This document shows, one piece after another, positions 9,824-17,788 of a stretch of DNA of 30,211 nt. Position 1 is the first letter of the stretch. The number at the start of each line of letters is the position of its first letter. A program made the position numbers and the translations under genes. The notes under the pieces were generated by a model. The model saw only the letters and a list, made by a program, of their open reading frames with translations, did not search any database and was not told where the DNA came from. This stretch comes from Candidatus Cloacimonadota bacterium (GTDB lineage: Bacteria > Cloacimonadota > Cloacimonadia > Cloacimonadales > Cloacimonadaceae). The stretch spans positions 1 through 30,211 of the forward strand of contig JALOBM010000023.1 in assembly GCA_023228285.1 (NCBI GenBank), written 5' to 3'.

Positions 9824-11573
9824 CTTTGCCTCCCAACAGCTGCAGTTCCACCAGTCTGCGATAGTCCTCGCTTTCCTGTAGAAGAGTGTGATGGTTCCCG
9901 CGGGCAGTAATCCTGCCTTCATTGAAGTACAGGATCTCATCTGCATCCAAAACAGATGTGAGCCTGTGAGCCACGATCACCATGGTTTTGCCCGCAAAGA
10001 CATGGTTCATAGTGCGTTGGATACGCGCTTCGGTTTGAGGATCTATGGACGCTGTTGCTTCATCCATCACGATGATCTCAGAATTGAACGCCAAAGCACG
10101 GGCAAATGATATAAGCTGTTTTTCACCTTGAGAAACGTTTTGCCCACGCTCTGCCAACTCTGTATCCAGACCATTTGGAAGTGCTTTGATAAAGTCATCC
10201 AATTGTACCACGGAGATACTTTTTTGCACCACACTTGGATCCACATTATCGTTATAGACACGCACGTTTTCCAGGATCGGTCCGGGGAATAGGTAGATAT
10301 CCTGAAGGATCAATCCGATCTTTCGGCGCCAGGCCCGGAAATCCAATGTGCGAATGGAAGTTCCATCTACCAGTATACTGCCTTTTTGAACGTGGTAAAA
10401 CCCGCAAAGCAGGCTGATGGTAGTAGATTTCCCGCTCCCTGATGGACCCACCAATGCAATCTTTTTGCCCTTGGGAATGGTGAAAGATACATCTTTCAGC
10501 ACCCAATCCTCACCTTCATAAGCAAAACTCACGTTTTCAAAGCGAATTTCACGATCAAAACTGGGTGTTTCTTTTCCAGTAAAGGCTTCATCCTCGGTTT
10601 CCAGAGAGGTCAATTCCAATATGCGCTTCAAAGATACAAAACTGCGCTGCATTTGCATCACGTTTTCACTTAGGTGCATCAATGGCCAAACCATACGGTA
10701 TATGTATTGGATAAAGACGATTAAGGTACCCAAAGTGGCAGTTCCCACTATTATCTTTGGTGCAGAAAGCATAATCACGATCACCACAAAGACTACTTCG
10801 AAGATGAACATAAAGAAGCTTTGAGTCCCGTATTCGATGAAACTGGTCTTGATCTCAGTACGTTGCTTGTCCTTGGAGGCCTTTCTGAGATCTTCAATTA
10901 CGCGTGTTTCCTGGTTCAATGCCTGAATCATCTGCATGCCCTGGACATAATCTGTAATTTTTGCTGAGATGATGGCATATTTCTCACGGATTAACCGGAA
11001 GAATCTGGATATATAGCGAAAGAGCAGGGAGTAGGCCACAATGCTGATGGCGATGATGGGCAAAATAATGGATGTGGTCTTCCAATCTCTGTATAACAGC
11101 ACTACAAAGACTCCCACAAAGAACAGCAGATTGCCCATGATAGTGATGGAAAGATCTGAAAATAGTACTTTCACGCGCTCACTATCACTTTCCACTCTGG
11201 CGATTAACTCCCCCACGGGTTGTTTATTGAACCAAGCAACCGGGAGTTTTAGCAGATGACTGAACACATTACCTTTGAACTTTGTAATGATCTTGATTCC
11301 GAGGCGGGAAAGCAAAACAATCTGTAAATAAGATAGTAGGCCTGACACCAACACTACGGCGATGAACATGAAGCCGTAACGCAGCATTTCGGATAAATCT
11401 TGATTGGGAATACTTTTGTCTATGATCAGCGCAAGAATGAGCGGATCCACCAAACGTAGAGCTGATGAAACCAGCATGGCAAATAGTCCGAAAAACAGAA
11501 GTCCCTTGTCCTTCTTGATGAAAGGATATAGCAGTTTTAAATAATAGCTAAATTTTAGCTTTTGTTCCGGCAT
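9816..11573 (-). CDS. ABC exporter half-transporter, catalytic partner (MdlB/TM288-like)
   Basis: 585 residues: a six-helix exporter domain (1-310) followed by an ATP-binding domain with Walker A GPSGSGKST at 376-384, a non-canonical signature VSQGEKQ at 480-486, Walker B IIVMDEATASID with catalytic Glu506, and switch His in AHRL. The degenerate signature here plus the degenerate Walker B of the next gene make one dead and one live ATP site, the TM287/TM288 (BmrCD/LmrCD) arrangement. The substrate is unknown; drugs, lipids or peptides are possible. It overlaps the next gene by eight bases, which fits obligate pairing. No clear Shine-Dalgarno precedes the ATG. Confidence 0.93.
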   Translation of the reverse strand: MPEQKLKFSYYLKLLYPFIKKDKGLLFFGLFAMLVSSALRLVDPLILALIIDKSIPNQDLSEMLRYGFMFIAVVLVSGLLSYLQIVLLSRLGIKIITKFKGNVFSHLLKLPVAWFNKQPVGELIARVESDSERVKVLFSDLSITIMGNLLFFVGVFVVLLYRDWKTTSIILPIIAISIVAYSLLFRYISRFFRLIREKYAIISAKITDYVQGMQMIQALNQETRVIEDLRKASKDKQRTEIKTSFIEYGTQSFFMFIFEVVFVVIVIMLSAPKIIVGTATLGTLIVFIQYIYRMVWPLMHLSENVMQMQRSFVSLKRILELTSLETEDEAFTGKETPSFDREIRFENVSFAYEGEDWVLKDVSFTIPKGKKIALVGPSGSGKSTTISLLCGFYHVQKGSILVDGTSIRTLDFRAWRRKIGLILQDIYLFPGPILENVRVYNDNVDPSVVQKSISVVQLDDFIKALPNGLDTELAERGQNVSQGEKQLISFARALAFNSEIIVMDEATASIDPQTEARIQRTMNHVFAGKTMVIVAHRLTSVLDADEILYFNEGRITARGNHHTLLQESEDYRRLVELQLLGGKDE

Positions 11574-11599
11574 GGTTTTTTAACCTAATTGTTGCTTAC

Positions 11600-11740
11600 C
11601 TATTGGATTGGGGACACAGTACTCAGTTCGAACGGGCTCCTGAATGATCTCATTTCAAATTCATCCAGTCCATTCTGCCATTTTGCTGTGAGATCACAAA
11701 CGGGTGTGGGGGACTGGTTAATGGTGGGTTCAAAGAACAT
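11600..11740 (-). CDS. Possible 46-residue ORF between tRNA-Pro and the ABC exporter
   Basis: An open frame of 46 codons begins at ATG 11740 (MFFEPTINQSPTPV) and ends at TAG 11602-11600. The sequence CDLTAKWQNGLDEFEMRSF in the middle looks protein-like, but there is no ribosome site, no recognised family, and the frame is short enough to arise by chance. It starts 17 bases past the encoded CCA of the tRNA. It might be a remnant of a gene whose 5' part was lost. Confidence 0.22.
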   Translation of the reverse strand: MFFEPTINQSPTPVCDLTAKWQNGLDEFEMRSFRSPFELSTVSPIQ

Positions 11741-11757
11741 GTATGCAAAAAACACAT

Positions 11758-11835
11758 TGGTCGGGATGAGAGGATTTGAACCTCCGACTTCTCGGTCCCG
11801 AACCGAGCGCGCTAACCGGACTGCGCTACATCCCG
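11758..11835 (-). tRNA. tRNA-Pro, anticodon CGG
   Basis: On the minus strand a full cloverleaf folds: acceptor CGGGATG/CATCCCG, D-arm GCGC/GCGC, anticodon stem CTCGG/CCGAG with loop TTCGGGA (anticodon CGG, reading CCG), a 5-base variable loop, T-arm GGAGG/CCTCT with loop TTCAAAT, discriminator A. CCA is encoded at 11760-11758. The body is 75 bases without CCA. No integration junction or duplicate 3' end is seen nearby. Confidence 0.97.
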
Positions 11836-11847
11836 ACCGTGTTTCGC

Positions 11848-11876
11848 AACAATTTTCAGGCTTGAGTTGCTGTCAA
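11848..11876 (-). promoter_or_regulatory. Candidate promoter of tRNA-Pro
   Basis: A perfect TTGACA (-35) lies at 11876-11871 just past the stop of the DUF4097 gene. Seventeen bases later there is a weak -10 (ATTGTT, 11853-11848), 12 bases before the tRNA 5' end. The spacing is right and the -35 is strong, but the -10 match is poor. Confidence 0.45.
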
Positions 11877-11878
11877 GG

Positions 11879-13273
11879 TTATTCTTTGCCGATGGCTTTG
11901 AGCAACCGTTCTGCCTCCTCACTGGTGATTTTACCTGCTTCCAGCATATCAAGGATTTTTAACCGACTGCGATTAGCAATTTCTTCAGATTCCCGGAGCT
12001 TCTTTTCGGAAGATAGATAGGGCTTGATCAGCGGAGAATTCACAACTTTATTGATGTAGTCCTTCAAGGAATCTGCATTCAAATGTTCATATTTAAAACC
12101 ATCAAATTCGGCTTTAACATTGCGAAGCCCCTCTTTGATGCCAGCATAGATCTCGGAACTCAGTCTGTCAACTTTGCCGATCAACACACTCCCGGCGTCC
12201 TTAAAATCATAATCTTTGACCATATCTTTCATATTATTAATGGCTTGAGTTACTTTGGCCCTGATCTTATCTTCATTGATGGACTGTACTGAATGCAACA
12301 GATAATCCATCATGGAATTCAATTTATCCAAGGCTTTATCTAGTTCTTCTTTGTTTTTCACACTCATCAGAGCTTCTTTAATCTGCTCCATCTTTGTCTT
12401 AATATAATCCAGATTGATATGCCCATCGCTGGATAGCTTTATCAAGCCATTCTCTGTATTGATGGAAATCATGGTGGGCTCTTCATCGTCAAAGATGTTT
12501 TCGATTCTAAGCGTATCATCATCCTTGATTACTTCTGCATCAAGATTGGATTTGAATCTTCCACTCTCGGACTGAGCTGAAAGTTTGAAACTGAAACGAA
12601 GGGGCAGTACCAGATGAACGATACCATTCTCGGTAGTGAAATTGAAGTCTCCACCTGTCACTGGTTGAGTTTCATAGTAGATGGGGCCGTTTTCGGTTGA
12701 TAACTGCACATTCTTGAAGCTGGCCAAGCGCAATTTAATGGGTCCATTTTCGCTTTCCACATGCAAACCATCTCCAGTGATATCTTCAGCTACCACCGAG
12801 CCATTTTCCATTTTGGCAAAGATATCCCCATTGAGGTTTTGAAGCTTCAAAGGGCCATTTTCGCTTTTGATGTGGATGCTTCCTTCACAGTGCCTGATGG
12901 AAACTGGGGAATTTTCACTAAGGATCTTCAAATTGTTGTTGAGCCCGATGATGCTAAGCGGATAGTTATCCGTTTGGGCAGTTAAGAATACTCCGATAGG
13001 GATAGTCAGTTTGAACTGGCTCATCTTGAGATCCCGATTTTTGAAGGGAAGGTCTTCCAAGTCCAAGTTAAAAACATTTTTTTTATAGCTTGAGATCACG
13101 TAGTTTTCCAAGTCTAAATCATCTTCTTCACTACATTCACAGCTAATGATGCCTTCCAGACGAATCTGTTCGTCCGTTGATGCTTCGATTATCATGGGTG
13201 CGATACTATTGGACAACTTTATTTCGTCCAATGGATCTTGAGACCATTTTTTCTGAATTCTAAATGTCTTCAT
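11879..13273 (-). CDS. DUF4097-type beta-repeat protein with C-terminal SHOCT-like module
   Basis: 464 residues, no signal peptide or membrane segment, so probably cytoplasmic. The middle (about residues 110-290) carries repeated strand-turn units built around ENGP/ENGS/ENGI/ENGL turns (SENGPLKL, MENGSVVA, SENGPIKL, TENGPIYY, TENGIVHL, TENGLIKL), the pattern of DUF4097/YvlB-like repeat proteins. Residues 290-430 are helical and charged. The end (about 435-464, ILDMLEAGKITSEEAERLL) looks like the SHOCT-like module found in this family. It overlaps the DUF2089 gene by four bases (ATGA), so the two are coupled. The molecular role of the family is not established; an envelope-stress or regulatory role is only a guess from YvlB-like operons. 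Confidence 0.75.
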   Translation of the reverse strand: MKTFRIQKKWSQDPLDEIKLSNSIAPMIIEASTDEQIRLEGIISCECSEEDDLDLENYVISSYKKNVFNLDLEDLPFKNRDLKMSQFKLTIPIGVFLTAQTDNYPLSIIGLNNNLKILSENSPVSIRHCEGSIHIKSENGPLKLQNLNGDIFAKMENGSVVAEDITGDGLHVESENGPIKLRLASFKNVQLSTENGPIYYETQPVTGGDFNFTTENGIVHLVLPLRFSFKLSAQSESGRFKSNLDAEVIKDDDTLRIENIFDDEEPTMISINTENGLIKLSSDGHINLDYIKTKMEQIKEALMSVKNKEELDKALDKLNSMMDYLLHSVQSINEDKIRAKVTQAINNMKDMVKDYDFKDAGSVLIGKVDRLSSEIYAGIKEGLRNVKAEFDGFKYEHLNADSLKDYINKVVNSPLIKPYLSSEKKLRESEEIANRSRLKILDMLEAGKITSEEAERLLKAIGKE

Positions 13274-13629
13274 TGTTCTCTCCTCTTTTGGATCATGCTT
13301 ACAGCTTCCTCCACATTGATGAATCCTCCTTCCAGATCCGTTAAAATGTCCGTATAATCATTGATGCCACCATCTTCCCGGGTGATGATGCCGATGATCT
13401 CGGACAGCCTGTTTTTGACTGTTGGATATGATATACCTAAACGCTTCTGAAGCTCTTTTAAATTCCCTTGTACCAGGAGGAAGAGCTTAATAAACTCCAA
13501 TTGTGATGCGGTAAATCCTTCTAGCCAGTTGCGACTGAAGTCTCCCTCGAAGCTTACTTTACAAGACGGACAGTGATACTCACGGATTACTAACTCTTTA
13601 TGACATATGGGACAATTAGCTAGATTCAT
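13270..13629 (-). CDS. DUF2089 family zinc-ribbon / HTH regulator
   Basis: 119 residues. An N-terminal zinc ribbon is formed by Cys6-x2-Cys9 and Cys20-x2-Cys23. A helix-turn-helix-like stretch follows at about 55-80 (LKELQKRLGISYPTVKNRLS), and the tail (ILTDLEGGFINVEEAVSMI) resembles the C-terminal module of the next protein. This is the DUF2089 layout, annotated as a likely transcription factor. It is the first gene of a two-gene operon with the DUF4097 protein. AAAGGAG precedes the ATG by 6 bases and a promoter is visible upstream. Confidence 0.85.
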   Translation of the reverse strand: MNLANCPICHKELVIREYHCPSCKVSFEGDFSRNWLEGFTASQLEFIKLFLLVQGNLKELQKRLGISYPTVKNRLSEIIGIITREDGGINDYTDILTDLEGGFINVEEAVSMIQKRREQ

Positions 13630-13652
13630 TGTGTTCTCCTTTATATGTGTGT

Positions 13653-13681
13653 ATCAGATCAGATATCTCAGAATCTGTCAA
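13653..13681 (-). promoter_or_regulatory. Promoter of the DUF2089/DUF4097 operon
   Basis: TTGACA at 13681-13676, a 17-base spacer, then TCTGAT at 13658-13653 (four of six consensus positions). Transcription would begin near 13646, giving a leader of under 20 bases that includes the AAAGGAG ribosome site. Confidence 0.6.
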
Positions 13682-13798
13682 GGAAATACTTTAATAATCT
13701 TTATCTATACCTTAATAAAACTTAGTAATCAAGGACAAGAGCTTTAAATCTATGAAGGGTGAAGTGATAATAGTTAAGTCCCTCAGGGCTTTGACTGG

Positions 13799-13880
13799 TG
13801 CTGAAGCTGATATTATCGTGTTATCATCGAGTGACCATTGCTTTGTTACAGCTTGATATCACGATCACCACAGCTTGAAC
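13799..13880 (+). repeat. Dispersed palindromic element, copy 1
   Basis: Bases 13799-13837 match 22131-22169 at 35 of 39 positions, including an identical 19-base block (TGTTATCATCGAGTGACCA at 13819-13837). The arm 13800-13820 is imperfectly complementary to 13860-13880 (about 15 of 21), so the unit can fold as a long hairpin. The right half has diverged from copy 2. Confidence 0.65.
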
Positions 13881-14002
13881 AGGAGGGAAAGTAACGGGTA
13901 CAATATGCTTGGGAAGAAGTTGATATCATTCATATCCATAAGCAGTTTTTATTTTCTGAAATACTGTGTACTTGTAGGCATAATATGACAATGATCATCT
14001 AG

Positions 14003-14031
14003 TTACTACAGAAACAATGTAAAGCTATAAT
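14003..14031 (+). promoter_or_regulatory. Candidate promoter of the TPR histidine kinase
   Basis: A perfect TATAAT at 14026-14031 is preceded by TTACTA at 14003-14008 with a 17-base spacer. The -35 is weak. The leader would be about 58 bases long. Confidence 0.4.
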
Positions 14032-14094
14032 TGAATAAAAAAGAGGTTGACTAAATTTAGGAGAAACTTATTCTGAACCAAAGGGTAAAAACAT

Positions 14095-16056
14095 ATGAAG
14101 AAAGATCTTACTGAAGAAAAAGCAAAACATATATTCGGACTACTGAATGAGCTTACCAAAGCTGAGCGGAGCAGATCGGTCGAGATCATCCACGAAGTGG
14201 AAGAGTACTTGGAAGAAACAGATTTCGAGTCCAAAGAGGTTGTGAAAATCAATACCTTGATTGGTTTGGCGCGCTATCATATAAACGGTAGGGATGCAAA
14301 TGCTGCAGAAGATGTTTTACAAAGAGCACTGCAAATTGCCGAAGAAATAAACGATCCAGATGAAATCTTTCATGTTCAGTCCACTCTTGCCATCACATAT
14401 TCCATGCGGGGTGATCATTTGAAAGCCATAAATATATGGGAAGATATGCTTACACAAGTGGACAAGGATAGCACAAGTTGGATTTCTCTCACAAACAACC
14501 TTGTCGTGGCCTATGGTTTTACCAAGCAGTTTATCAGAGCTGTGGACTTATGTTTTGAACTTTTGGAGGAAATGGAACGCAGAAATGTAGATCCTGATGA
14601 TATGGTCCCCGCGTATATTAATCTGGGAAATGCATATGGTCCGCTCAGAAGTTTCGATAAATCCCTAAAAGCTTACCAAAAAGCTCTAGAGCTTGCAATC
14701 GAGACGAAAAATTTGCCCTATCAAAGCTATGTGTACGGCAATATGGCACGTGTACATGCAGATCTAGAGGATTATGAGCAATCATACGATTGTGCTATGA
14801 AAGCTCTGGAGATCAGCAGGAATTACTATGGAGAGTCGCATATTGCGGATACATTGAGTACTGTCGCTTCCGCCTGTGTGAAGTTGGGTCGTTTTGACGA
14901 GGCAAAGCAGCATCTGGATGAAGCATTGTCAATTATCGATGCAGAGACTGATGTAATGGGCTATACCAATATTCTGGTCATCATGAGTACCTTAATGATG
15001 AAACAGGGGCAATATGAGGAAGCAATAAAGCCTCTGAATGAAGCCGAGATGCTAAGCAAAGACTCCGATGTATTGCAGATCAAAGTAACCATCCGTAAGC
15101 TCTTTAATGAATACTATGTAGCCAAGGAGGATTTTAAGAATGCCAACAAAGCCATGAATGAACTTTTGGACTTGCAGGAAGAACAGTATAAAGATATTTC
15201 CGAACGCATGATTTCAAAACAAGAAGCGGAGTACTTGCGCCGGAAAATCGAGGAGCAAAAAGAATCTTATCGCCACAAGAATGAAGAATTGGAAAAATCC
15301 AATAAGTTAATCAAAAAGCAATCTAGGCAGTTAGTAAAGAGCAACCGGGAATTGGAAGCATCGCTGTCGATGTTGAACCGTTTGATATCCATACTGTCCC
15401 ACGATGTGAGAGGCCCGGCTGCAAATAGCGCTGCGGCATTGGACCTGATTTTGGACGGCAGCATCGGCAAAGATGCCGTAAACGATCTGATAAGCCATGT
15501 TAAAGACAATCTGGACGCTGTTACGGATTTGCTGGCGGAGATGATGCTGTGGATAGAATCCCGTAGTTTTAGAAAAGATGTGGATAGGCTTATGCAAAAC
15601 GTAGCAGTAAAATCCTTATTGGAGCAAGTAGTTAAGTTCTCAAGGGGACAAGTCCACCAAAAGCAAATTCAAGTGAATCTGCAGTGTGAGCCGGATACTA
15701 TAAAGTCTTACACCGAACCGAATATCCTCAAAATCGTATTGCGTAACATCCTGAGTAATGCGATTAAGTATAGCCATCAGGGCGGGACTATCGATATTAC
15801 TTGTGAACAGCAACCGAAGTATGTGGAACTATGTATCAGAGATAACGGTATTGGTATGTCTAAAAAAGAGGTGGCTTCCTTGCTGAAAGAGAAGTCGAAG
15901 CCCAGGGAAGGAACCAATCAGGAGATGGGTATGGGAATGGGTTTACGCTTGTGCCTGGGTTATCTCAAGATTCTGGGAGTGGATTATGAAATCAACAGTG
16001 AGGAGCAGAAAGGCACGGAATTTGTTCTGTACTTGCAGAAAGCCAAGAAGACTTGA
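14095..16056 (+). CDS. Soluble TPR-repeat histidine kinase
   Basis: 653 residues without a signal peptide or membrane helix. Residues about 50-360 form a run of tetratricopeptide-like helical pairs (for example AYINLGNAYGPLRSFDKSLK). A coiled coil (365-425) links to the kinase core: H-box SILSHDVRGPA with phospho-accepting His436, N-box around NILSNAIKYS (551-560), G1 DNGIGM (583-588), G2 GMGMGLRL (612-619). All kinase boxes are present. No response regulator gene lies nearby, so the partner is elsewhere. The TPR part probably senses a protein partner or internal signal. Start ATG 14095 has AAAGGG nine bases upstream. It is transcribed away from the DUF2089 operon. Confidence 0.92.
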   Translation: MKKDLTEEKAKHIFGLLNELTKAERSRSVEIIHEVEEYLEETDFESKEVVKINTLIGLARYHINGRDANAAEDVLQRALQIAEEINDPDEIFHVQSTLAITYSMRGDHLKAINIWEDMLTQVDKDSTSWISLTNNLVVAYGFTKQFIRAVDLCFELLEEMERRNVDPDDMVPAYINLGNAYGPLRSFDKSLKAYQKALELAIETKNLPYQSYVYGNMARVHADLEDYEQSYDCAMKALEISRNYYGESHIADTLSTVASACVKLGRFDEAKQHLDEALSIIDAETDVMGYTNILVIMSTLMMKQGQYEEAIKPLNEAEMLSKDSDVLQIKVTIRKLFNEYYVAKEDFKNANKAMNELLDLQEEQYKDISERMISKQEAEYLRRKIEEQKESYRHKNEELEKSNKLIKKQSRQLVKSNRELEASLSMLNRLISILSHDVRGPAANSAAALDLILDGSIGKDAVNDLISHVKDNLDAVTDLLAEMMLWIESRSFRKDVDRLMQNVAVKSLLEQVVKFSRGQVHQKQIQVNLQCEPDTIKSYTEPNILKIVLRNILSNAIKYSHQGGTIDITCEQQPKYVELCIRDNGIGMSKKEVASLLKEKSKPREGTNQEMGMGMGLRLCLGYLKILGVDYEINSEEQKGTEFVLYLQKAKKT

Positions 16057-16129
16057 TCAGGATGGCAGCTATAACGGTTCTTAAATTTTCTATTGAAGGT
16101 GAGTGGCGTGTGATGCTGGGGCACAATAA

Positions 16130-16158
16130 TTGCACAGTATGAACATAAATTATACAAA
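16130..16158 (+). promoter_or_regulatory. Candidate promoter of the cmk-ispH-rpsA operon
   Basis: TTGCAC at 16130-16135, a 17-base spacer, TACAAA at 16153-16158, about 60 bases before cmk. Both boxes are only partial matches. A TTGACT at 16174 has no -10 at proper spacing. Confidence 0.3.
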
Positions 16159-16220
16159 ATAGCAAAAAATACATTGACTCGTATTCAGACTCAAAAAATG
16201 GTGTATCATGGAGATTAGTA

Positions 16221-16910
16221 TTGGATATGAGTAGAATTATAATCGCAATCGATGGACCTGCCGCCTCCGGTAAGAGTACTGCTGCGAAGCTTTTAGCTGG
16301 CAAGCTGGGCTATGTTTATCTGGATACAGGCGCAATGTATCGCGCTTGTGGGCTTGCCGCAAAGCAGAGTAATACCGACATTGAAGATCCCCAGGCATTA
16401 TCCATACTGATGAACTCGATAAATATCGAAATCCAATACAATGAACAAGGTAATCGTACAATTCTGAACCATATAGATGTGTCTCAAGCAATCCGGGAAC
16501 CAGAGATATCCCGTCTGGCTTCAGCAATCTCCGCGAAAAGATTGGTGCGTGAGAAAATGGTCGAACTACAGAGACAGATGGGTAAAAACAGTGGTGTGAT
16601 CTTGGATGGAAGGGACATTGGAACCGTGGTCTTTCCCCAAGCAGAATTGAAGTTCTTTTTGATTGCCCCGGTAGAAGTGAGGGCAAAACGAAGGTATCTG
16701 GAACTGAAGGAAAAAGGTCTGAATCCCGATTATGAAGTAGTGCTGCGAGAAATGGAAGAAAGAGATAAAGCGGACAGTTCCAGGGCATTGGCACCTCTAG
16801 TACCAGCCTCTGATGCAATCCAGATTGATACTGGTTCCTTGACCATAGATGGACAGGTGGACCTGCTTTATTGTCATTACTTGAAACGTATGGACGAGTT
16901 ATGCAGATAA
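16221..16910 (+). CDS. cmk: Cytidylate kinase
   Basis: Phosphorylates CMP and dCMP with ATP in pyrimidine nucleotide metabolism. 229 residues, normal for the bacterial enzyme. P-loop GPAASGKST near the start, YLDTGAMYRA (substrate site), GRDIGTVVFP and RDKADSSRALAPL (lid and base recognition) are all present. GGAG at 16210-16213 is 7 bases before TTG 16221 but 13 before the in-frame ATG 16227, so the TTG start is favoured. The gene overlaps ispH by 10 bases; the cmk-ispH-rpsA order is a common bacterial cluster. Confidence 0.95.
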   Translation: MDMSRIIIAIDGPAASGKSTAAKLLAGKLGYVYLDTGAMYRACGLAAKQSNTDIEDPQALSILMNSINIEIQYNEQGNRTILNHIDVSQAIREPEISRLASAISAKRLVREKMVELQRQMGKNSGVILDGRDIGTVVFPQAELKFFLIAPVEVRAKRRYLELKEKGLNPDYEVVLREMEERDKADSSRALAPLVPASDAIQIDTGSLTIDGQVDLLYCHYLKRMDELCR

Positions 16911-17788
16911 GATTGGCATGTTATTCTGGGTTCTGTTTTGGAGTAAGACGAGCCATCCAGCTTGCCAAGGAAGCAGTGCAAAAAGGGAATAAAGTATATA
17001 GTTTGGGCGAACTGATTCACAATCCCCAATATGTGCAAGAGCTTCAATCCAAAGAGTTAAAAATGGCTAATTCTGCTAAAGAATTGCATAACAGTGTGGT
17101 GATTATACGTTCTCACGGCATCACCAAAGAAGAATACGACGTTTTGATAGCACAAGGCAACACAATTGTGGATGCCACATGCCCTTATGTAGCCAGGACT
17201 CATGAATTGGTAAAACAAGCGAATGCAGAGGGCTATCCGGTCCTAATCCTGGGAGACCCCAAGCATCCTGAAGTAATCGGGATGAAAAGCTTTGGTGACG
17301 CCAATACCATTGTAGTAGCGCCTGGTGAGCCTGTGCCAGATATAATGGCAAATCGAATCTGCGTGATCTCTCAGACTACTCAGAAACTTGAGCACCTGAG
17401 GACGTTGGTTACGCAGTTGATACCCAAAGTGATCGAGTTGAAGATTCATAACACAATCTGCCTGGCTACAGGCCAACGGCAGAATTCCAGTGCAGAACTG
17501 GCCAAAGTAAGCGATATGATGGTGGTTATTGGAGGAAAACAAAGCTCCAATACTAGAATGCTGGCTAAAGTATGCTCGGAATACTGCCCTACTATCCACA
17601 CTGAGACAGGTGAAGAACTATCTGCCGAAAGCTTTGGAGATAAGCAACGAATCGGGCTTGCAGCTGGAGCCAGTACTCCGGAAGCGCAGATTGTAGATGT
17701 GTACAATAGAATTTTGAAAATAAATGGGGAGGAATGCCTAGCAACCGGTATTCAGAATATCCCCTTGTTTAAGGAGGAATCATGTTAA
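16901..17788 (+). CDS. ispH: 4-hydroxy-3-methylbut-2-enyl diphosphate reductase
   Basis: Last step of the MEP isoprenoid pathway, reducing HMBPP to IPP and DMAPP with a [4Fe-4S] cluster. 295 residues. Cluster ligands Cys12 (GFCFGV), Cys94 (DATCP) and Cys187 (CLATGQRQ) and active-site His40, His72, His122 and Glu124 (KHPEVIG) correspond to the E. coli residues. The open frame extends further upstream, but ATG 16901 matches the family start (MQIRLACYSGFCFGV). It overlaps the end of cmk by 10 bases and the start of rpsA by 7, so the three are translationally linked. It shows that this organism uses the MEP pathway. Confidence 0.96.
   Translation: MQIRLACYSGFCFGVRRAIQLAKEAVQKGNKVYSLGELIHNPQYVQELQSKELKMANSAKELHNSVVIIRSHGITKEEYDVLIAQGNTIVDATCPYVARTHELVKQANAEGYPVLILGDPKHPEVIGMKSFGDANTIVVAPGEPVPDIMANRICVISQTTQKLEHLRTLVTQLIPKVIELKIHNTICLATGQRQNSSAELAKVSDMMVVIGGKQSSNTRMLAKVCSEYCPTIHTETGEELSAESFGDKQRIGLAAGASTPEAQIVDVYNRILKINGEECLATGIQNIPLFKEESC

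Larger units (their letters stand above)
13630..14094. other. Intergenic region between divergent genes
   Basis: About 465 bases without a gene. It contains the promoter of the DUF2089 operon at the left, a palindromic dispersed repeat in the middle (13799-13880), and a candidate promoter for the TPR kinase at the right. I see no convincing small gene on either strand. Confidence 0.6.

Noticed and set aside
11589..12020. Plus-strand frame of 143 codons across the tRNA
   Set aside because: It contains GFEPPTSRSR-type sequence, which is the antisense translation of the tRNA gene, and overlaps the end of the DUF4097 gene.
16174..16209. Promoter TTGACT ... TATCAT before cmk
   Set aside because: The spacer is 24 bases, too long for a sigma-70-type promoter.
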